DNA from: Paenibacillus hemerocallicola
GTDB taxonomy: Bacteria > Bacillota > Bacilli > Paenibacillales > NBRC-103111
Direction: 5' to 3'
DNA: 45,890 nt
Assembly (NCBI RefSeq): GCF_006265175.1
Contig: NZ_VDCQ01000077.1
Coordinates: 355-46,244 of the forward strand
The translations under genes were made by a program, and so were the position numbers. Positions 18,300 through 27,589 of the stretch are shown here, in pieces. Under the pieces are notes generated by a model. The model saw only the letters and a list, made by a program, of their open reading frames with translations, made no database searches and was not told where the DNA came from. The number at the start of each line of letters is the position of its first letter. The stretch's first letter is position 1.

Positions 18300-18308
18300 T
18301 GTTATACT
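18300..18308 (+). promoter_or_regulatory. Extended -10 promoter upstream of the TPR gene
   Basis: TGT-TATACT forms an extended -10 element about 36 nt before the ATG at 18344. No good -35 is visible. Confidence 0.5.
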
Positions 18309-18343
18309 CTGAGGTAAGTATAGTTGCCGGAGGTGCCTGAAGC

Positions 18344-20089
18344 ATGGCAAAGAAAAAGCATGTGGCCAAGACGAAGAAACGCAACGTCATCACGGTCCAA
18401 ATGGATGCCACGTTCTTTTTCGAGAGAGCCGTCCATTCGTTGGACCGAAATCGCTACGATAAGGCGCTGAAATATTTCCGCCGGGCCGTCGAGTTCGAGC
18501 CGGACAATCCGGTCAACCATTGCAATCTGGCAGGCGTTCTGTCAGAAACGGGAGATTACGAAGAGTCGAACCGCATATTGCAGCAAATCGTCGAGCAAAT
18601 CGATCCGTCGATGACCGAGTGTTATTTCTATATGGCTAACAATTATGCCAACATGGAAAACTACGAGGCGGCGGAAGAAGCGCTCGTTTACTATTTGGAG
18701 CACGATCCGAACGGCCATTTTCTCGAAGAGTCCGAAGAAATGATGGAGTTGCTCGGCTACGAGCTGGAACGCCCGACCAAGCTGAACTCGATCAAGAGCA
18801 GGGAAGGATTGTTCGAGCACGATAAAGCCCGCAAGCTGCTGGAGGAAGGCAAGTTTTCCGAGGCGGTGCGCATTCTGGAGAAGCTTGTCAAGAAGTCTCC
18901 CGACTTTTTGGCCGCCCGCAACAACTTGGCGCTAGCCTACTATTATATGGGCCTGTTCGACAAGGCACTGGCTACGATCCGGCAGGTGCTGGACTTGGAG
19001 CCGGGCAATTTGCATGCCTTGTGCAACCTGGCCATATTCCACCAGCACAACGGCGATCAGGAACAGCTGAACGAATTGCTTCTCAGCCTGCGCAAGACGT
19101 ATCCGATGCATTACGATCACGTCTTCAAGCTTGCGACGACGATGGGGATTTTGTCCGAGCACGAGACGGCGTACCGGCTGTTTCGACGGTTGCTGAAGAC
19201 CGGCGAGTCGGGGCTCGACCCTTGCCTTTACCACTATACCGCGGTGGCGGCCTGCAATATCGGGAAGTATGCCGAGGCCGAGAAGCTGTGGCGTACCGTC
19301 GAGAAGCTGGATCCGGGCACGGATATTCCGCGTTATTACCTGGAGCAGCTTAGGGAAGTCGAGAACGGCACGAGCAAAAAAGCGCTCAGCTACCATTACC
19401 ATTTGCCGTTCGAAGAGCAGTTCCGCGTACTGGAAATGGCCGCAGACGGCATACCGGATCATATGAAGCGGGATCCACTCGTTCGCTCTTCGTTCTTCTG
19501 GGCTCTTCGTCACGGGGACGTCGAGACGAAGCTGCAGGTGATCCAAGCGTTCGGCATTATCGCGGACAGCGAAGTGGAAGATGCGCTGCGCGAATTTTTG
19601 CTAGACCCGGAGGAAGACGAATACTTGAAGAAGGTCGCCATCTTCGTACTGCGCAGCATGCGCGCGAAGGAGCCGATCTACGTCAATCTGGACGGCAGGG
19701 AGACGCCGCTCGCGTCCTCGCCATGGTCGCCGAATTTGCCGATTTGGAAAGACAAGTGGCAGGAAGTGATGGAAGCCGCGCTCCACAAAATGGATAAGCG
19801 GTACGACATGATCCAGCAGCACGATTTGGAGACACTGTGGGTAGAGTTTCTGACCCGCGTCTACCCGGACGTGCCGAAGATCGGCAAGGTCGAAGGCTGG
19901 GCGGCCGCGCTCGAGTATTTGACCGCGAAAATGCACCGCCGCGAAATTTCGTACCACGAAGTATCGGTCCGTTACGGCATTTCCGTGACGACGGTCAGCA
20001 AAAACGTCAAAATCATCGACCGGGCATGCGGCTTGAAGGAAAAGATGGACGCCATCTTTCCGAAGCTGTCGAGCTCGGAGCCGTTCTAA
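18344..20089 (+). CDS. TPR-repeat protein with C-terminal helix-turn-helix (YvcD-like)
   Basis: This 581-residue cytosolic protein has several tetratricopeptide repeats in its first 330 residues, for example ALKYFRRAVEFEPDNPVNHC, AVRILEKLVKKSPDFLAARN and ALATIRQVLDLEPGNLHALC. Residues about 400-440 (EDALREFLLDPEEDEYLKKV) look HEAT/PBS-like. The C-terminus holds a sigma-like helix-turn-helix: EISYHEVSVRYGISVTTVSK. The N-terminus is very basic (AKKKHVAKTKKRN). A TPR protein, YvcD, lies beside trxB in B. subtilis, so this is probably its counterpart, but the function is unknown. The DNA-binding end suggests a regulator or scaffold. The ATG at 18344 has GGAGGTG upstream; trxB follows after 39 nt. 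Confidence 0.8.
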   Translation: MAKKKHVAKTKKRNVITVQMDATFFFERAVHSLDRNRYDKALKYFRRAVEFEPDNPVNHCNLAGVLSETGDYEESNRILQQIVEQIDPSMTECYFYMANNYANMENYEAAEEALVYYLEHDPNGHFLEESEEMMELLGYELERPTKLNSIKSREGLFEHDKARKLLEEGKFSEAVRILEKLVKKSPDFLAARNNLALAYYYMGLFDKALATIRQVLDLEPGNLHALCNLAIFHQHNGDQEQLNELLLSLRKTYPMHYDHVFKLATTMGILSEHETAYRLFRRLLKTGESGLDPCLYHYTAVAACNIGKYAEAEKLWRTVEKLDPGTDIPRYYLEQLREVENGTSKKALSYHYHLPFEEQFRVLEMAADGIPDHMKRDPLVRSSFFWALRHGDVETKLQVIQAFGIIADSEVEDALREFLLDPEEDEYLKKVAIFVLRSMRAKEPIYVNLDGRETPLASSPWSPNLPIWKDKWQEVMEAALHKMDKRYDMIQQHDLETLWVEFLTRVYPDVPKIGKVEGWAAALEYLTAKMHRREISYHEVSVRYGISVTTVSKNVKIIDRACGLKEKMDAIFPKLSSSEPF

Positions 20090-20128
20090 ACGGCCAATGC
20101 GGTTGCAGATAGAAGGAGGAGGCAAGCA

Positions 20129-21076
20129 ATGTACAAGACGATAGTAGTCGGCACAGGCCCTGCGGGACTGACTGCGGCCATTTATTTGGCCCGCGCCAAT
20201 CTGAATCCGCTCGTAATCGAAGGACCGGAACCGGGCGGACAATTGACGACGACGACGGAAGTGGAGAACTTCCCCGGCTTTCCGGAAGGGATCATGGGCC
20301 CCGAGCTGATGGACAATATGCGCAAGCAGGCGGAACGGTTCGGCGCGCAATTCCGCACCGGCTGGGTGAACGAAGTCGACATGTCGAAACGGCCGTTTAC
20401 GCTTAAGATCGAAGGCGGAGAAGAGCTGGTAGCCGAGACGCTGATCATCTCGACAGGCGCTACCGCCAAGCTGCTCGGCATCGAGAACGAGAAGGACAAT
20501 ATCGGACGCGGCGTCAGCACCTGCGCGACATGCGACGGCTTCTTCTTCCGCAACAAAAAAATAATCGTCGTGGGCGGCGGAGATTCCGCCATGGAAGAAG
20601 CGAACTTCTTGACTCGCTTCGCTACCGAAGTCCGCGTCGTGCACCGCCGCAACGAGCTGCGCGCCTCCAAAATCATGCAGGACCGAGCTCGGGAAAACCC
20701 GAAAATTACGTGGAGCCTGAACAAGGCGCCGATCGAAGTCGTAGCCGGGGACAAGGGCGTAACAGGCTTGAAGGTGAAGGATGGAACGACCGGCGAGGAA
20801 GAGATTATCGAAACGAACGGGATTTTCGTGGCGATCGGACATACGCCGAACACCGGCTTCCTCGGAGGCCAATTGGAAACCGACGAGCTCGGCTATTTGG
20901 TGGTGAAGCCGGGAACGTCTGAAACGAACGTGCCTGGAGTATTCGCCTGCGGAGACGTACAGGATCACAAGTATCGCCAAGCGATTACCGCCGCGGGCAG
21001 CGGGTGTATGGCGGCGCTGGATTGCGAAAAGTTTCTGGAAGAAAACTCCGTGCACGACTGGAGCGTTTCGTTGTAA
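20129..21076 (+). CDS. trxB: Thioredoxin reductase
   Basis: This 315-residue flavoprotein reduces thioredoxin with NADPH. It has the FAD motif VVGTGPAGLTAAI, the redox-active pair Cys132/Cys135 in STCATCDGFFF, the NADPH motif VVGGGDSAMEEA with HRRNELRAS, and the C-terminal GVFACGDVQDHKYRQAITAAG. It is full length. The ATG at 20129 has AGAAGGAGGAGG upstream. A terminator follows 16 nt after the stop. Confidence 0.97.
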   Translation: MYKTIVVGTGPAGLTAAIYLARANLNPLVIEGPEPGGQLTTTTEVENFPGFPEGIMGPELMDNMRKQAERFGAQFRTGWVNEVDMSKRPFTLKIEGGEELVAETLIISTGATAKLLGIENEKDNIGRGVSTCATCDGFFFRNKKIIVVGGGDSAMEEANFLTRFATEVRVVHRRNELRASKIMQDRARENPKITWSLNKAPIEVVAGDKGVTGLKVKDGTTGEEEIIETNGIFVAIGHTPNTGFLGGQLETDELGYLVVKPGTSETNVPGVFACGDVQDHKYRQAITAAGSGCMAALDCEKFLEENSVHDWSVSL

Positions 21077-21092
21077 TCGTAAAAACGGGTCG

Positions 21093-21124
21093 AAGGAGAA
21101 CCTCGTGTTCTCCTTTTCATTTTG
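21093..21124 (+). terminator. Terminator after trxB
   Basis: Perfect 9-bp stem AAGGAGAAC/GTTCTCCTT with a 5-nt loop, followed by TTCATTTTG. Confidence 0.85.
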
Positions 21125-21214
21125 TATGCGGCAGCATGGTTTCAGCCATTCGGAAAGGTCGGCGATGCCGCCCGGGCCGCGGTTTTATGCGATTTTTGTA
21201 AAAGCCGGGATCAC

Positions 21215-21243
21215 TTGACCTTACCGGTAGGTTGGCTTATAGT
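21215..21243 (+). promoter_or_regulatory. Promoter of glcK
   Basis: TTGACC (21215-21220) and TATAGT (21238-21243) with a 17-nt spacer, about 43 nt before the glcK start. A near-consensus sigma-A promoter that probably also drives rapZ-yvcK-whiA. Confidence 0.8.
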
Positions 21244-21285
21244 TGGTACAGTAGAATACATTTTCGGTTGAGGTGACATGACGTA

Positions 21286-22242
21286 ATGTCGGAGAAGATT
21301 TATATCGGCGTGGATTTGGGCGGCACCAGTATCAAGGTGGGCATTTGCGACGAGCAAGGCAGTCTGCTGCATACGTACGAAGGTCCGACGGGGACCGAGG
21401 GCGGGGCGGATGAGGTGCTGGACCGCATCGCGCAGTACGTGAGAAAAATCGTGTCCGACTCGACATACCAATGGGAGCAAGTAGCCGGCGTCGGAGCGGG
21501 AATCGCCGGATTTCTCGACTTGGCTTCGGGAACGGTGCTGTTTGCTCCGAATTTGGGATGGAAAGATGTCGCCGTGAAGCAGGAGCTTGAGTCGCGTCTC
21601 GGTCTGCCGGTCGCGATCGATAACGACGCCAATGTGGCCGCGCTCGGAGAAGCATGGAGCGGTGCCGGTGCGGGCCTCGACAATATCGTAGCTTTTACGC
21701 TCGGAACGGGCGTTGGCGGCGGCATTATCGTCGACGGCCGAATTTATCAAGGCTTCCGCGGCATGGCCGGGGAGCTTGGCCATATCAAGGTCGTTCCGGA
21801 TCTGGAAGCGATTCAGTGCGGCTGCGGTCAGTTGGGCTGCGTGGAAACGGTTGCGTCCGCTACCGGGATTATCCGGATGGCCAAGGATGCCGTGCAGCGC
21901 GGGGAATCCACCTCGCTGTCGTTGAACGAGACGATTACGGCCAAGGAAGTATTCGACGCGGCGAAGGACGGAGACGAGGTCGCCATTCGCATCGTCAAGC
22001 GGGCGTCCTATTATTTGGGCAAGGCAATGGCGGCCGTGGCGGTCGTCCTGAACCCTCAACGGTTCGTCATCGGCGGAGGCGTATCGCGCGCCGGAGATGT
22101 TTTATTCGACGAAATCCGCAAAGTATACGTCCAAAACGTGCCCGAGGTATTCACGCAAGGGGTCGACATCGTGCCGGCCAAGCTTGGCAATAATGCTGGA
22201 GTCGTCGGAGCAGCCGGATTAAATTTGAAGCAGCGTTCATAG
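21286..22242 (+). CDS. glcK: ROK-family glucokinase
   Basis: This 318-residue kinase phosphorylates glucose to glucose 6-phosphate. It has the ATP motif GVDLGGTSIKVGI, the catalytic region AIDNDANVAALGE, TLGTGVGGGIIVDGR, and the ROK zinc motif CGCGQLGCVE, which together point to glucokinase rather than a ROK repressor, since no N-terminal helix-turn-helix is present. The ATG at 21286 has GAGGTGA about 9 nt upstream. It precedes rapZ by about 61 nt; in B. subtilis this slot next to trxB holds yvcI instead. Confidence 0.92.
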   Translation: MSEKIYIGVDLGGTSIKVGICDEQGSLLHTYEGPTGTEGGADEVLDRIAQYVRKIVSDSTYQWEQVAGVGAGIAGFLDLASGTVLFAPNLGWKDVAVKQELESRLGLPVAIDNDANVAALGEAWSGAGAGLDNIVAFTLGTGVGGGIIVDGRIYQGFRGMAGELGHIKVVPDLEAIQCGCGQLGCVETVASATGIIRMAKDAVQRGESTSLSLNETITAKEVFDAAKDGDEVAIRIVKRASYYLGKAMAAVAVVLNPQRFVIGGGVSRAGDVLFDEIRKVYVQNVPEVFTQGVDIVPAKLGNNAGVVGAAGLNLKQRS

Positions 22243-22303
22243 AATCAAGCAAGGGATCGATGTCCGGACCGCCGACAGTCTCAAGTGATGGGAGGGAACG
22301 CGC

Positions 22304-23206
22304 ATGGAGGATAGCCCGAACGTGGCGAGGTTGGTCATCATTACGGGAATGTCGGGAGCGGGCAAGACGATTGCGGTACAAAGCCTGGAGGATCTCGGTT
22401 TTTTTTGCGTCGACAACTTGCCCCCCGTGCTCATTCCGAAATTTGCCGAGCTGATCGATCAATCGAAGGGGCGGATCGGCAAAGTCGCGCTCGTGATCGA
22501 TTTGAGAGGGCGGGAGTTTTTTACCGCTTTATCGGAATCGCTTCGTACGATTAAGGAAAACTATACGCTGACGTACGAAATCCTGTTTCTGGACGCGACC
22601 GATTCGACGCTCGTGCAACGGTACAAGGAAAGCCGGCGCCGACATCCGCTTGCCCCTGAAGGACTGCCTCTCGACGGCATCCATTTGGAGCGCAAGCTGC
22701 TCGAAGAGCTGAAGGGCATGGCGACGCAGGTTATCGATACGAGCAGTCTGAAGCCGGCGGAGCTGAAGGAGCGGATCGTTTCCCGGTTTACGAGCATAGG
22801 AAAAGGAAGCATATCCGTCAATGTGATTTCGTTCGGATTCAAATACGGGGTTCCGATCGACGCCGATCTCATATTCGACGTCCGGTTTTTGCCGAATCCC
22901 CATTATGTGGAACAGCTGAGACCGAATACGGGGCTTGATCCTGACGTGTACGATTACGTGATGAAGTGGAGCGAAACGAAGGAGTTTCTGACCAAGCTCA
23001 TCGATATGCTCCAATTTCTCATTCCCCAGTATACGAAGGAAGGCAAAAGCCAAGTCGTAATCGGAATCGGCTGTACCGGGGGCAAGCACCGCTCGGTCGC
23101 TATTGCCGAATATTTGGGTAAAATGCTCGGTAACAGCGAGACTGAAGTAGTGCGAGTCAGTCATCGGGATGCCGATCGCGATCGCCGTCCCGAGGTGAGT
23201 CGATGA
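22304..23206 (+). CDS. rapZ: RNase adapter / P-loop protein RapZ (YvcJ)
   Basis: This 300-residue nucleotide-binding protein has Walker A GMSGAGKT and the RapZ C-terminal signature [20 protein letters not shown], plus [13 protein letters not shown]. In E. coli RapZ controls amino-sugar synthesis through small RNAs; in B. subtilis YvcJ is linked to competence and has GTPase activity. The ATG at 22304 has GGGAGG upstream. It overlaps yvcK in ATGA. Confidence 0.95.
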   Translation: MEDSPNVARLVIITGMSGAGKTIAVQSLEDLGFFCVDNLPPVLIPKFAELIDQSKGRIGKVALVIDLRGREFFTALSESLRTIKENYTLTYEILFLDATDSTLVQRYKESRRRHPLAPEGLPLDGIHLERKLLEELKGMATQVIDTSSLKPAELKERIVSRFTSIGKGSISVNVISFGFKYGVPIDADLIFDVRFLPNPHYVEQLRPNTGLDPDVYDYVMKWSETKEFLTKLIDMLQFLIPQYTKEGKSQVVIGIGCTGGKHRSVAIAEYLGKMLGNSETEVVRVSHRDADRDRRPEVSR

Positions 23207-24189
23207 GCGCTGAGAAAGTGGAGGACAGCCAGCCCAGAATCGTCGTAATCGGCGGAGGCACGGGTTTGTCGGTCATGCTGCGGGGCTTGAAGGAAAAACC
23301 GCTGGACATAACCGCCATCGTAACGGTTGCGGACGACGGAGGCAGCTCGGGCGTGCTGCGCAACGAGCTGCAAATACCGCCGCCGGGCGATATTCGCAAC
23401 GTGCTCATAGCGCTTGCCGATGTGGAGCCGCTTTTGTCGCAAATGCTGCAACACCGTTTCTCGAGCGGAGCGGGCCTCGCCGGACACAGCCTCGGCAATT
23501 TGATATTGGCCGCCATGAAGGATATTACCGGAGACTTCGTTACAGGCGTCAAGGCGCTGAGCCGGGTGCTTGCCGTACGGGGGAGAGTGCTGCCCGCGAG
23601 CGATCATCAGATCGTTTTGAAGGCGGAAATGAACGACGGTACGTTCGTGGAAGGCGAATCGAATATTCCGAAGGCCGGAGGAAAAATTAAAAGGGTGTTT
23701 ATCGAGCCCCCCGACGTCTCTCCGCTCGAGGAAGCGGTGGAAGCGATCCGGGAGGCCGACGCGATATTGATCGGCCCGGGCAGCTTGTATACGAGCATTT
23801 TGCCTAATTTGCTCGTACCGAAGCTGGCTGAGACGATCATGCAGTCGGATGCGGTCAAAATTTTCGTCTGCAACGTGATGACCCAGCCCGGCGAGACGGA
23901 CGATTTTACGGTTAGCGATCATTTGCAGGCGGTATACGATCACGTCGGTTATCATATGTTTGATTACGTCATTGTAAATAACGGGGAAATTCCTCCGCAA
24001 GTGCAGAGCAAATATGCCGAACAGGGCGCGAAAGCGGTGCACCTGGACATGGACGAAGTGAAGAGGCTCGGCTACAAGGTCGTCGCGGACCGGCTCGTCT
24101 TGTTCCGGACTTACTTGCGTCACGACGCGGAGCGGCTTAGCCATCATATTTTTCAACTAGTGGATAGCTGGATGGTTCGAAAGAGGTGA
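23203..24189 (+). CDS. yvcK: YvcK-type gluconeogenesis factor
   Basis: This 328-residue CofD-like protein is required in Bacillus for growth and correct cell shape on gluconeogenic carbon sources and binds UDP-sugars. It has [15 protein letters not shown] at the N-terminus, [25 protein letters not shown] and [15 protein letters not shown]. It overlaps rapZ by 4 nt and lies 6 nt from whiA, the conserved rapZ-yvcK-whiA order. Confidence 0.95.
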   Translation: MSAEKVEDSQPRIVVIGGGTGLSVMLRGLKEKPLDITAIVTVADDGGSSGVLRNELQIPPPGDIRNVLIALADVEPLLSQMLQHRFSSGAGLAGHSLGNLILAAMKDITGDFVTGVKALSRVLAVRGRVLPASDHQIVLKAEMNDGTFVEGESNIPKAGGKIKRVFIEPPDVSPLEEAVEAIREADAILIGPGSLYTSILPNLLVPKLAETIMQSDAVKIFVCNVMTQPGETDDFTVSDHLQAVYDHVGYHMFDYVIVNNGEIPPQVQSKYAEQGAKAVHLDMDEVKRLGYKVVADRLVLFRTYLRHDAERLSHHIFQLVDSWMVRKR

Positions 24190-24195
24190 CGGGGG

Positions 24196-25125
24196 ATGTC
24201 TTTTGCGGCGCAAACGAAGAAAGAGCTGACGATGGTGGAAGGCGAGGAATGCTGCGAGAAAGCGGAGCTGGCGGCGCTCATCCGGATGAACGGTGCCGTG
24301 CAGCTGACGAATCAGCGCATCGTACTCGATATTTCCACCGAAAACGCGGCCATCGCCCGGCGCATCTACATGCTGATCAAAAAAAATTACAACCTGCACA
24401 CGGAGTTGCTGGTCCGCAAAAAAATGCGGCTGAAAAAAAACAACGTCTATATCGTGCGGGTGCCGAACAAAGTGCAGGAAGTATTGGGTAGTCTGCATAT
24501 CGTATCAGAAGGGTTTCAGTTTACGCCCGGAATCGATAAGCGGCTCGTGCGCGGCAATTGCTGCAAGCGGGCTTACTTGCGGGGAGCATTCATGGCCGGG
24601 GGCTCGGTCAACAACCCGGAAGGCTCTTCCTACCATCTCGAGATCGCCTCGATGTATGAGGAGCACTGCCACGCTCTGTGCCAATTGGCCAACCGGTTCC
24701 AATTGAACGCCCGGTGCATCGAGCGGAAGAAGGGCTACGTGTTCTACATGAAGGAAGGCGAGAAGATTATCCAATTCTTGAGCCTGATCGGCGCGCATCA
24801 AGCGCTGCTGCGGTTCGAGGATGTCCGTATTATGAAGGACATGCGCAACTCCGTCAACCGGATCGTCAACTGCGAGACGGCCAACCTGAACAAGACGATC
24901 GGCGCTGCGGTACGGCAAATCGAGAACATCCGGTTTCTGCAAAAGGAATTCGGGCTGGACAATTTGCCGGAGAAGCTGAAGGAAGTGGCGGAGGTTCGGC
25001 TGCTCCATCCCGACATGAATTTGAAGGAAGTCGGGGAGCTTCTGAAAGGCAGCGTCAGCAAGTCGGGGGTCAATCACCGGCTCCGCAAGCTGGACGATCT
25101 CGCCGAAAAATTGAGGAATTCCTGA
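24196..25125 (+). CDS. whiA: Sporulation/division regulator WhiA
   Basis: This 309-residue DNA-binding protein has the WhiA N-terminal region ([20 protein letters not shown]), the LAGLIDADG-homing-endonuclease-like core with [20 protein letters not shown], and the C-terminal helix-turn-helix [20 protein letters not shown] followed by GVNHRLRKL. The catalytic residues of real homing endonucleases are absent, as in the family. It affects cell division and chromosome segregation in B. subtilis. The ATG at 24196 has GAGGTGA upstream. Confidence 0.95.
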   Translation: MSFAAQTKKELTMVEGEECCEKAELAALIRMNGAVQLTNQRIVLDISTENAAIARRIYMLIKKNYNLHTELLVRKKMRLKKNNVYIVRVPNKVQEVLGSLHIVSEGFQFTPGIDKRLVRGNCCKRAYLRGAFMAGGSVNNPEGSSYHLEIASMYEEHCHALCQLANRFQLNARCIERKKGYVFYMKEGEKIIQFLSLIGAHQALLRFEDVRIMKDMRNSVNRIVNCETANLNKTIGAAVRQIENIRFLQKEFGLDNLPEKLKEVAEVRLLHPDMNLKEVGELLKGSVSKSGVNHRLRKLDDLAEKLRNS

Positions 25126-25172
25126 ATGTTCGGAAATAGCGGGCTTGTCGCCTTTCTATGTCCGATAATAAA

Positions 25173-25181
25173 TGATATAAT
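25173..25181 (+). promoter_or_regulatory. Extended -10 promoter before the Crh/HPr gene
   Basis: TGA-TATAAT (25173-25181) forms a perfect extended -10, about 57 nt before the ATG at 25239. The -35 region (TTTCTA, 17 nt upstream) is weak. Confidence 0.6.
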
Positions 25182-25238
25182 ATGTAAATAATCGATTTTG
25201 TTGAACGTTGACCATAAGATGTAGGGGGTATCCGTTTG

Positions 25239-25508
25239 ATGACCAGACGTCCAGCAGTCGTAAGACTGAGAACGGGATTGCATGCAAGACCGGCCGCACT
25301 GTTCGTGCAAGAAGCGAATAAGTTTTCGTCGGAGATTTTCGTCGAGAAGGACGATAAAAAAGTGAATGCCAAAAGCATTATGGGCATTATGAGCCTTGCG
25401 ATCAGCTCGGGAACCGAAGTCCACATAAGTGCGGAAGGTTCGGACGCAGAGCAGGCTGTAACCGCTTTAGTCGCATTGGTCGGCAAAGAGGAATTGGAGA
25501 ACCAATAA
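25239..25508 (+). CDS. Crh-like HPr-family protein with both His15 and Ser46
   Basis: This 89-residue protein is at the crh position after whiA and its sequence is Crh-like (VVRLRTGLHARPAALFVQEA, KKVNAKSIMGIMSLA). In B. subtilis Crh has Gln15 and cannot take part in PTS phosphotransfer; here residue 15 is His, and Ser46, the HprK target, is also present. So the protein could in principle act in both PTS transfer and CcpA-dependent repression. The ATG at 25239 gives exactly the family numbering; a TTG one codon upstream is also possible. GGGGG lies about 10 nt upstream. I leave the symbol empty because crh versus ptsH cannot be decided from this window. Confidence 0.92.
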   Translation: MTRRPAVVRLRTGLHARPAALFVQEANKFSSEIFVEKDDKKVNAKSIMGIMSLAISSGTEVHISAEGSDAEQAVTALVALVGKEELENQ

Positions 25509-25554
25509 CAGCCGTTCGCGCTTGGCCCGGCAATCAAAATGGAGTATGATCACG

Positions 25555-25582
25555 AAGCTTCCTTGCATAAGGGAGCTTTTTG
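25555..25582 (+). terminator. Terminator after the Crh/HPr gene
   Basis: Stem AAGCTTCCTT / AAGGGAGCTT (one G-T pair) with loop GCAT, followed by TTTTGTG. Confidence 0.85.
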
Positions 25583-25714
25583 TGTTGTCTTTTTACGGAA
25601 AATGTCGTTTCCTCTGAAAAGTCGTCCCGTCCTCCAAAAATATGCAACCTTTTACCCAAAAGGGCGTCTAATGTTTCGACAGGCACTATACATAGAAAGA
25701 GTGGAGAGAGAACG

Positions 25715-27490
25715 GTGATCAGGAAAGGGTTAAGGAGATGGGCAGGGCTCGCCATACTGTGCGCGCTCATGATCGTGTCGGTCGTCCCGGCGTGGGGAGC
25801 GGGCACGTCGAGCGTATCGACGACTACTGTAAACATTTGGCTGAGCTTGGATGAGCCGGTTGCTTACGTGGACGGTAAAAAAATCGATTTGGATACTCCG
25901 GGCGTACTGAAGGACGGCAACAGCCGATTCGTCCCGCTGAAGTTTATGGGCGAGCAGCTAGGGATCGGAGTGAAATTCAACGACAAGACGAAACGGACGG
26001 AAATCGGCACGTCGCGCGCGAAAATCGAAATCGACGAGGTCAACAAATCCGTGTTCATCAACGGCGTCTACTTGACCTTCGACAGCGTCGCCCGGTCCTT
26101 CAACGGCAAGCTGATGGTGAAGGAAAGCTGGCTGTACGACTTCCTTGGAGCCAAGTATACGTTTAATGCGGATAAGAAGCGTCTAGAGGTAACGTTCGTG
26201 AAAAAGCCGCCGTCTCGCGTCGACGAGAAGGGCAATTCGCGCCCGGTGGCGAGATTCACGTTCGGCAAGCCGAAATATTTGATCGGCGAACCGGTGCAAT
26301 ATATCGATCTCAGCTATGATCCCGATGCCGAAGGGCTTCAATACGAATGGACCGGCAACGAAGAGGCGTTTTTCTCGCCCGGCAAATATTTGGTCACCTT
26401 GAAGGTGAAGGACGGACAAGGGCTGGTCAGCGATCTGTACTCCCGTTACATTGAAGTGTCGGACGAGATTATGCACAAATCCCCGATGGCCTTCAAGCTG
26501 AACACATATCCGCTTCAGTCGTTGATTCCGACGAACTGGATCGAGGTGTATGCGTACTTCAACGATTTGCCGAACTTCAAGAAAACCGTGACCGAGGACC
26601 GCTCCCGCAAGCTGCTCGTCAGCGACAGCCCGGAAACGTTCGACGAGAAGGGCATTTTCTATGCCGATACGGTGAACGGCAAAGCGCGGTTGTATGCGGA
26701 TCACGTCAACGGCATGGACGAAAAGGTGCAGTTCATTATTATGGCGACGAATTCCGGCACGAAGCCGGTTACGATCAAGACGACCAACAAGGGCGAGGTG
26801 TACCCGTCCATTTACGCCAATCTGATCGGTCATGAGGCGTCCGTCGAATTTTTGCTGGGTGACGCTCCCGACAGCGAGATTGTCGTTCCGGCGGGTCAGT
26901 CCCGCACTTACGTGCAAATGCCCGACTTCTTGCCCGGTCAAGGCGTGAATGTAATCTACGACGTGGAGACGGACGGTCCGGTCGAATTCGCCTTTATGGC
27001 CATGGATGCGAGCATCGAGACGCCGATTTCGAAGTATCCGCTGCTGTACAAGCAATTGCCGGCCGATCAGCATATTCGCGGGACATTCCCGATCACGGAG
27101 AAACGCTGGGACATCGACGCCAGCTCGTTCACGACATCGACCCGGCTTATATTCGGAGATAACGAATATGATCAATGGCAGGTCGGTACCGATCCGACCC
27201 GCAAAAAAGAAGTGACCGACGACGGCAACTACGGCGTCGTGTACAAAATCCATTCGGACAAGCCGCGGAAAATGGCGATCCTGCTGCAAGCGCGGGGCGG
27301 CCCGTTCAAAGGCCCGTTCAAAATCAACGGTGAATTCGTGCTTGCGCCGACCTCAGGCGTCATTACCGCGTTCGAAACGGTGCAAATCCTGGCGCGGACG
27401 ACGGGCAACGAGCCGTCGCTCGATATCGAGTTCACTCCGCCCGCGGGCTCCGCGTTTCCGATCAATTTGATTTTCTACCCGCTGGACTAA
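25715..27490 (+). CDS. Secreted protein with copper-amine-oxidase N-terminal-like and PKD-like domains
   Basis: This 591-residue protein begins with a Sec signal peptide (IRKGLRRWAGLAILCALMIV, ending VVPAWGAG). Residues about 40-160 match the copper amine oxidase N-terminal (stalk) domain common in Paenibacillus envelope proteins: AYVDGKKIDLD, FVPLKFMGEQLGIGVKFN, VFINGVYLTFDS. Residues about 180-255 look like a PKD-type beta-sandwich (PVARFTFGKPKYLIGEPVQY, SYDPDAEGLQYEW, GKYLVTLKVKDGQG). The rest is beta-rich with no recognised catalytic domain. I chose GTG at 25715 because GGAG is 8-10 nt upstream and the signal peptide starts there; upstream in-frame codons run into the terminator. It is probably a cell-wall structural or adhesive protein. 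The role is unknown. Confidence 0.8.
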   Translation: MIRKGLRRWAGLAILCALMIVSVVPAWGAGTSSVSTTTVNIWLSLDEPVAYVDGKKIDLDTPGVLKDGNSRFVPLKFMGEQLGIGVKFNDKTKRTEIGTSRAKIEIDEVNKSVFINGVYLTFDSVARSFNGKLMVKESWLYDFLGAKYTFNADKKRLEVTFVKKPPSRVDEKGNSRPVARFTFGKPKYLIGEPVQYIDLSYDPDAEGLQYEWTGNEEAFFSPGKYLVTLKVKDGQGLVSDLYSRYIEVSDEIMHKSPMAFKLNTYPLQSLIPTNWIEVYAYFNDLPNFKKTVTEDRSRKLLVSDSPETFDEKGIFYADTVNGKARLYADHVNGMDEKVQFIIMATNSGTKPVTIKTTNKGEVYPSIYANLIGHEASVEFLLGDAPDSEIVVPAGQSRTYVQMPDFLPGQGVNVIYDVETDGPVEFAFMAMDASIETPISKYPLLYKQLPADQHIRGTFPITEKRWDIDASSFTTSTRLIFGDNEYDQWQVGTDPTRKKEVTDDGNYGVVYKIHSDKPRKMAILLQARGGPFKGPFKINGEFVLAPTSGVITAFETVQILARTTGNEPSLDIEFTPPAGSAFPINLIFYPLD

Positions 27491-27506
27491 AAGGGTTGTC
27501 CCCAAA

Positions 27507-27550
27507 AAAACCTCCATTCCCACATTTTTAGTGGTTATGGAGGTTTTCGT
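27507..27550. terminator. Bidirectional terminator between convergent genes
   Basis: AAAACCTCCAT / ATGGAGGTTTT (27507-27517 with 27537-27547), followed by T-rich sequence on the plus strand and preceded by an A run that is a T run on the minus strand. It can end both the 25715-27490 gene and the minus-strand solute-binding gene. Confidence 0.85.
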
Positions 27551-27589
27551 TTCTATTGTGGGATTTCTTCATTAGGCCTTGCTCTAATG

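Noticed and set aside
19601-21055. Long minus-strand frame opposite the TPR gene and trxB
   Set aside because: Shadow of two well supported genes; spans their intergenic region without any start signals.
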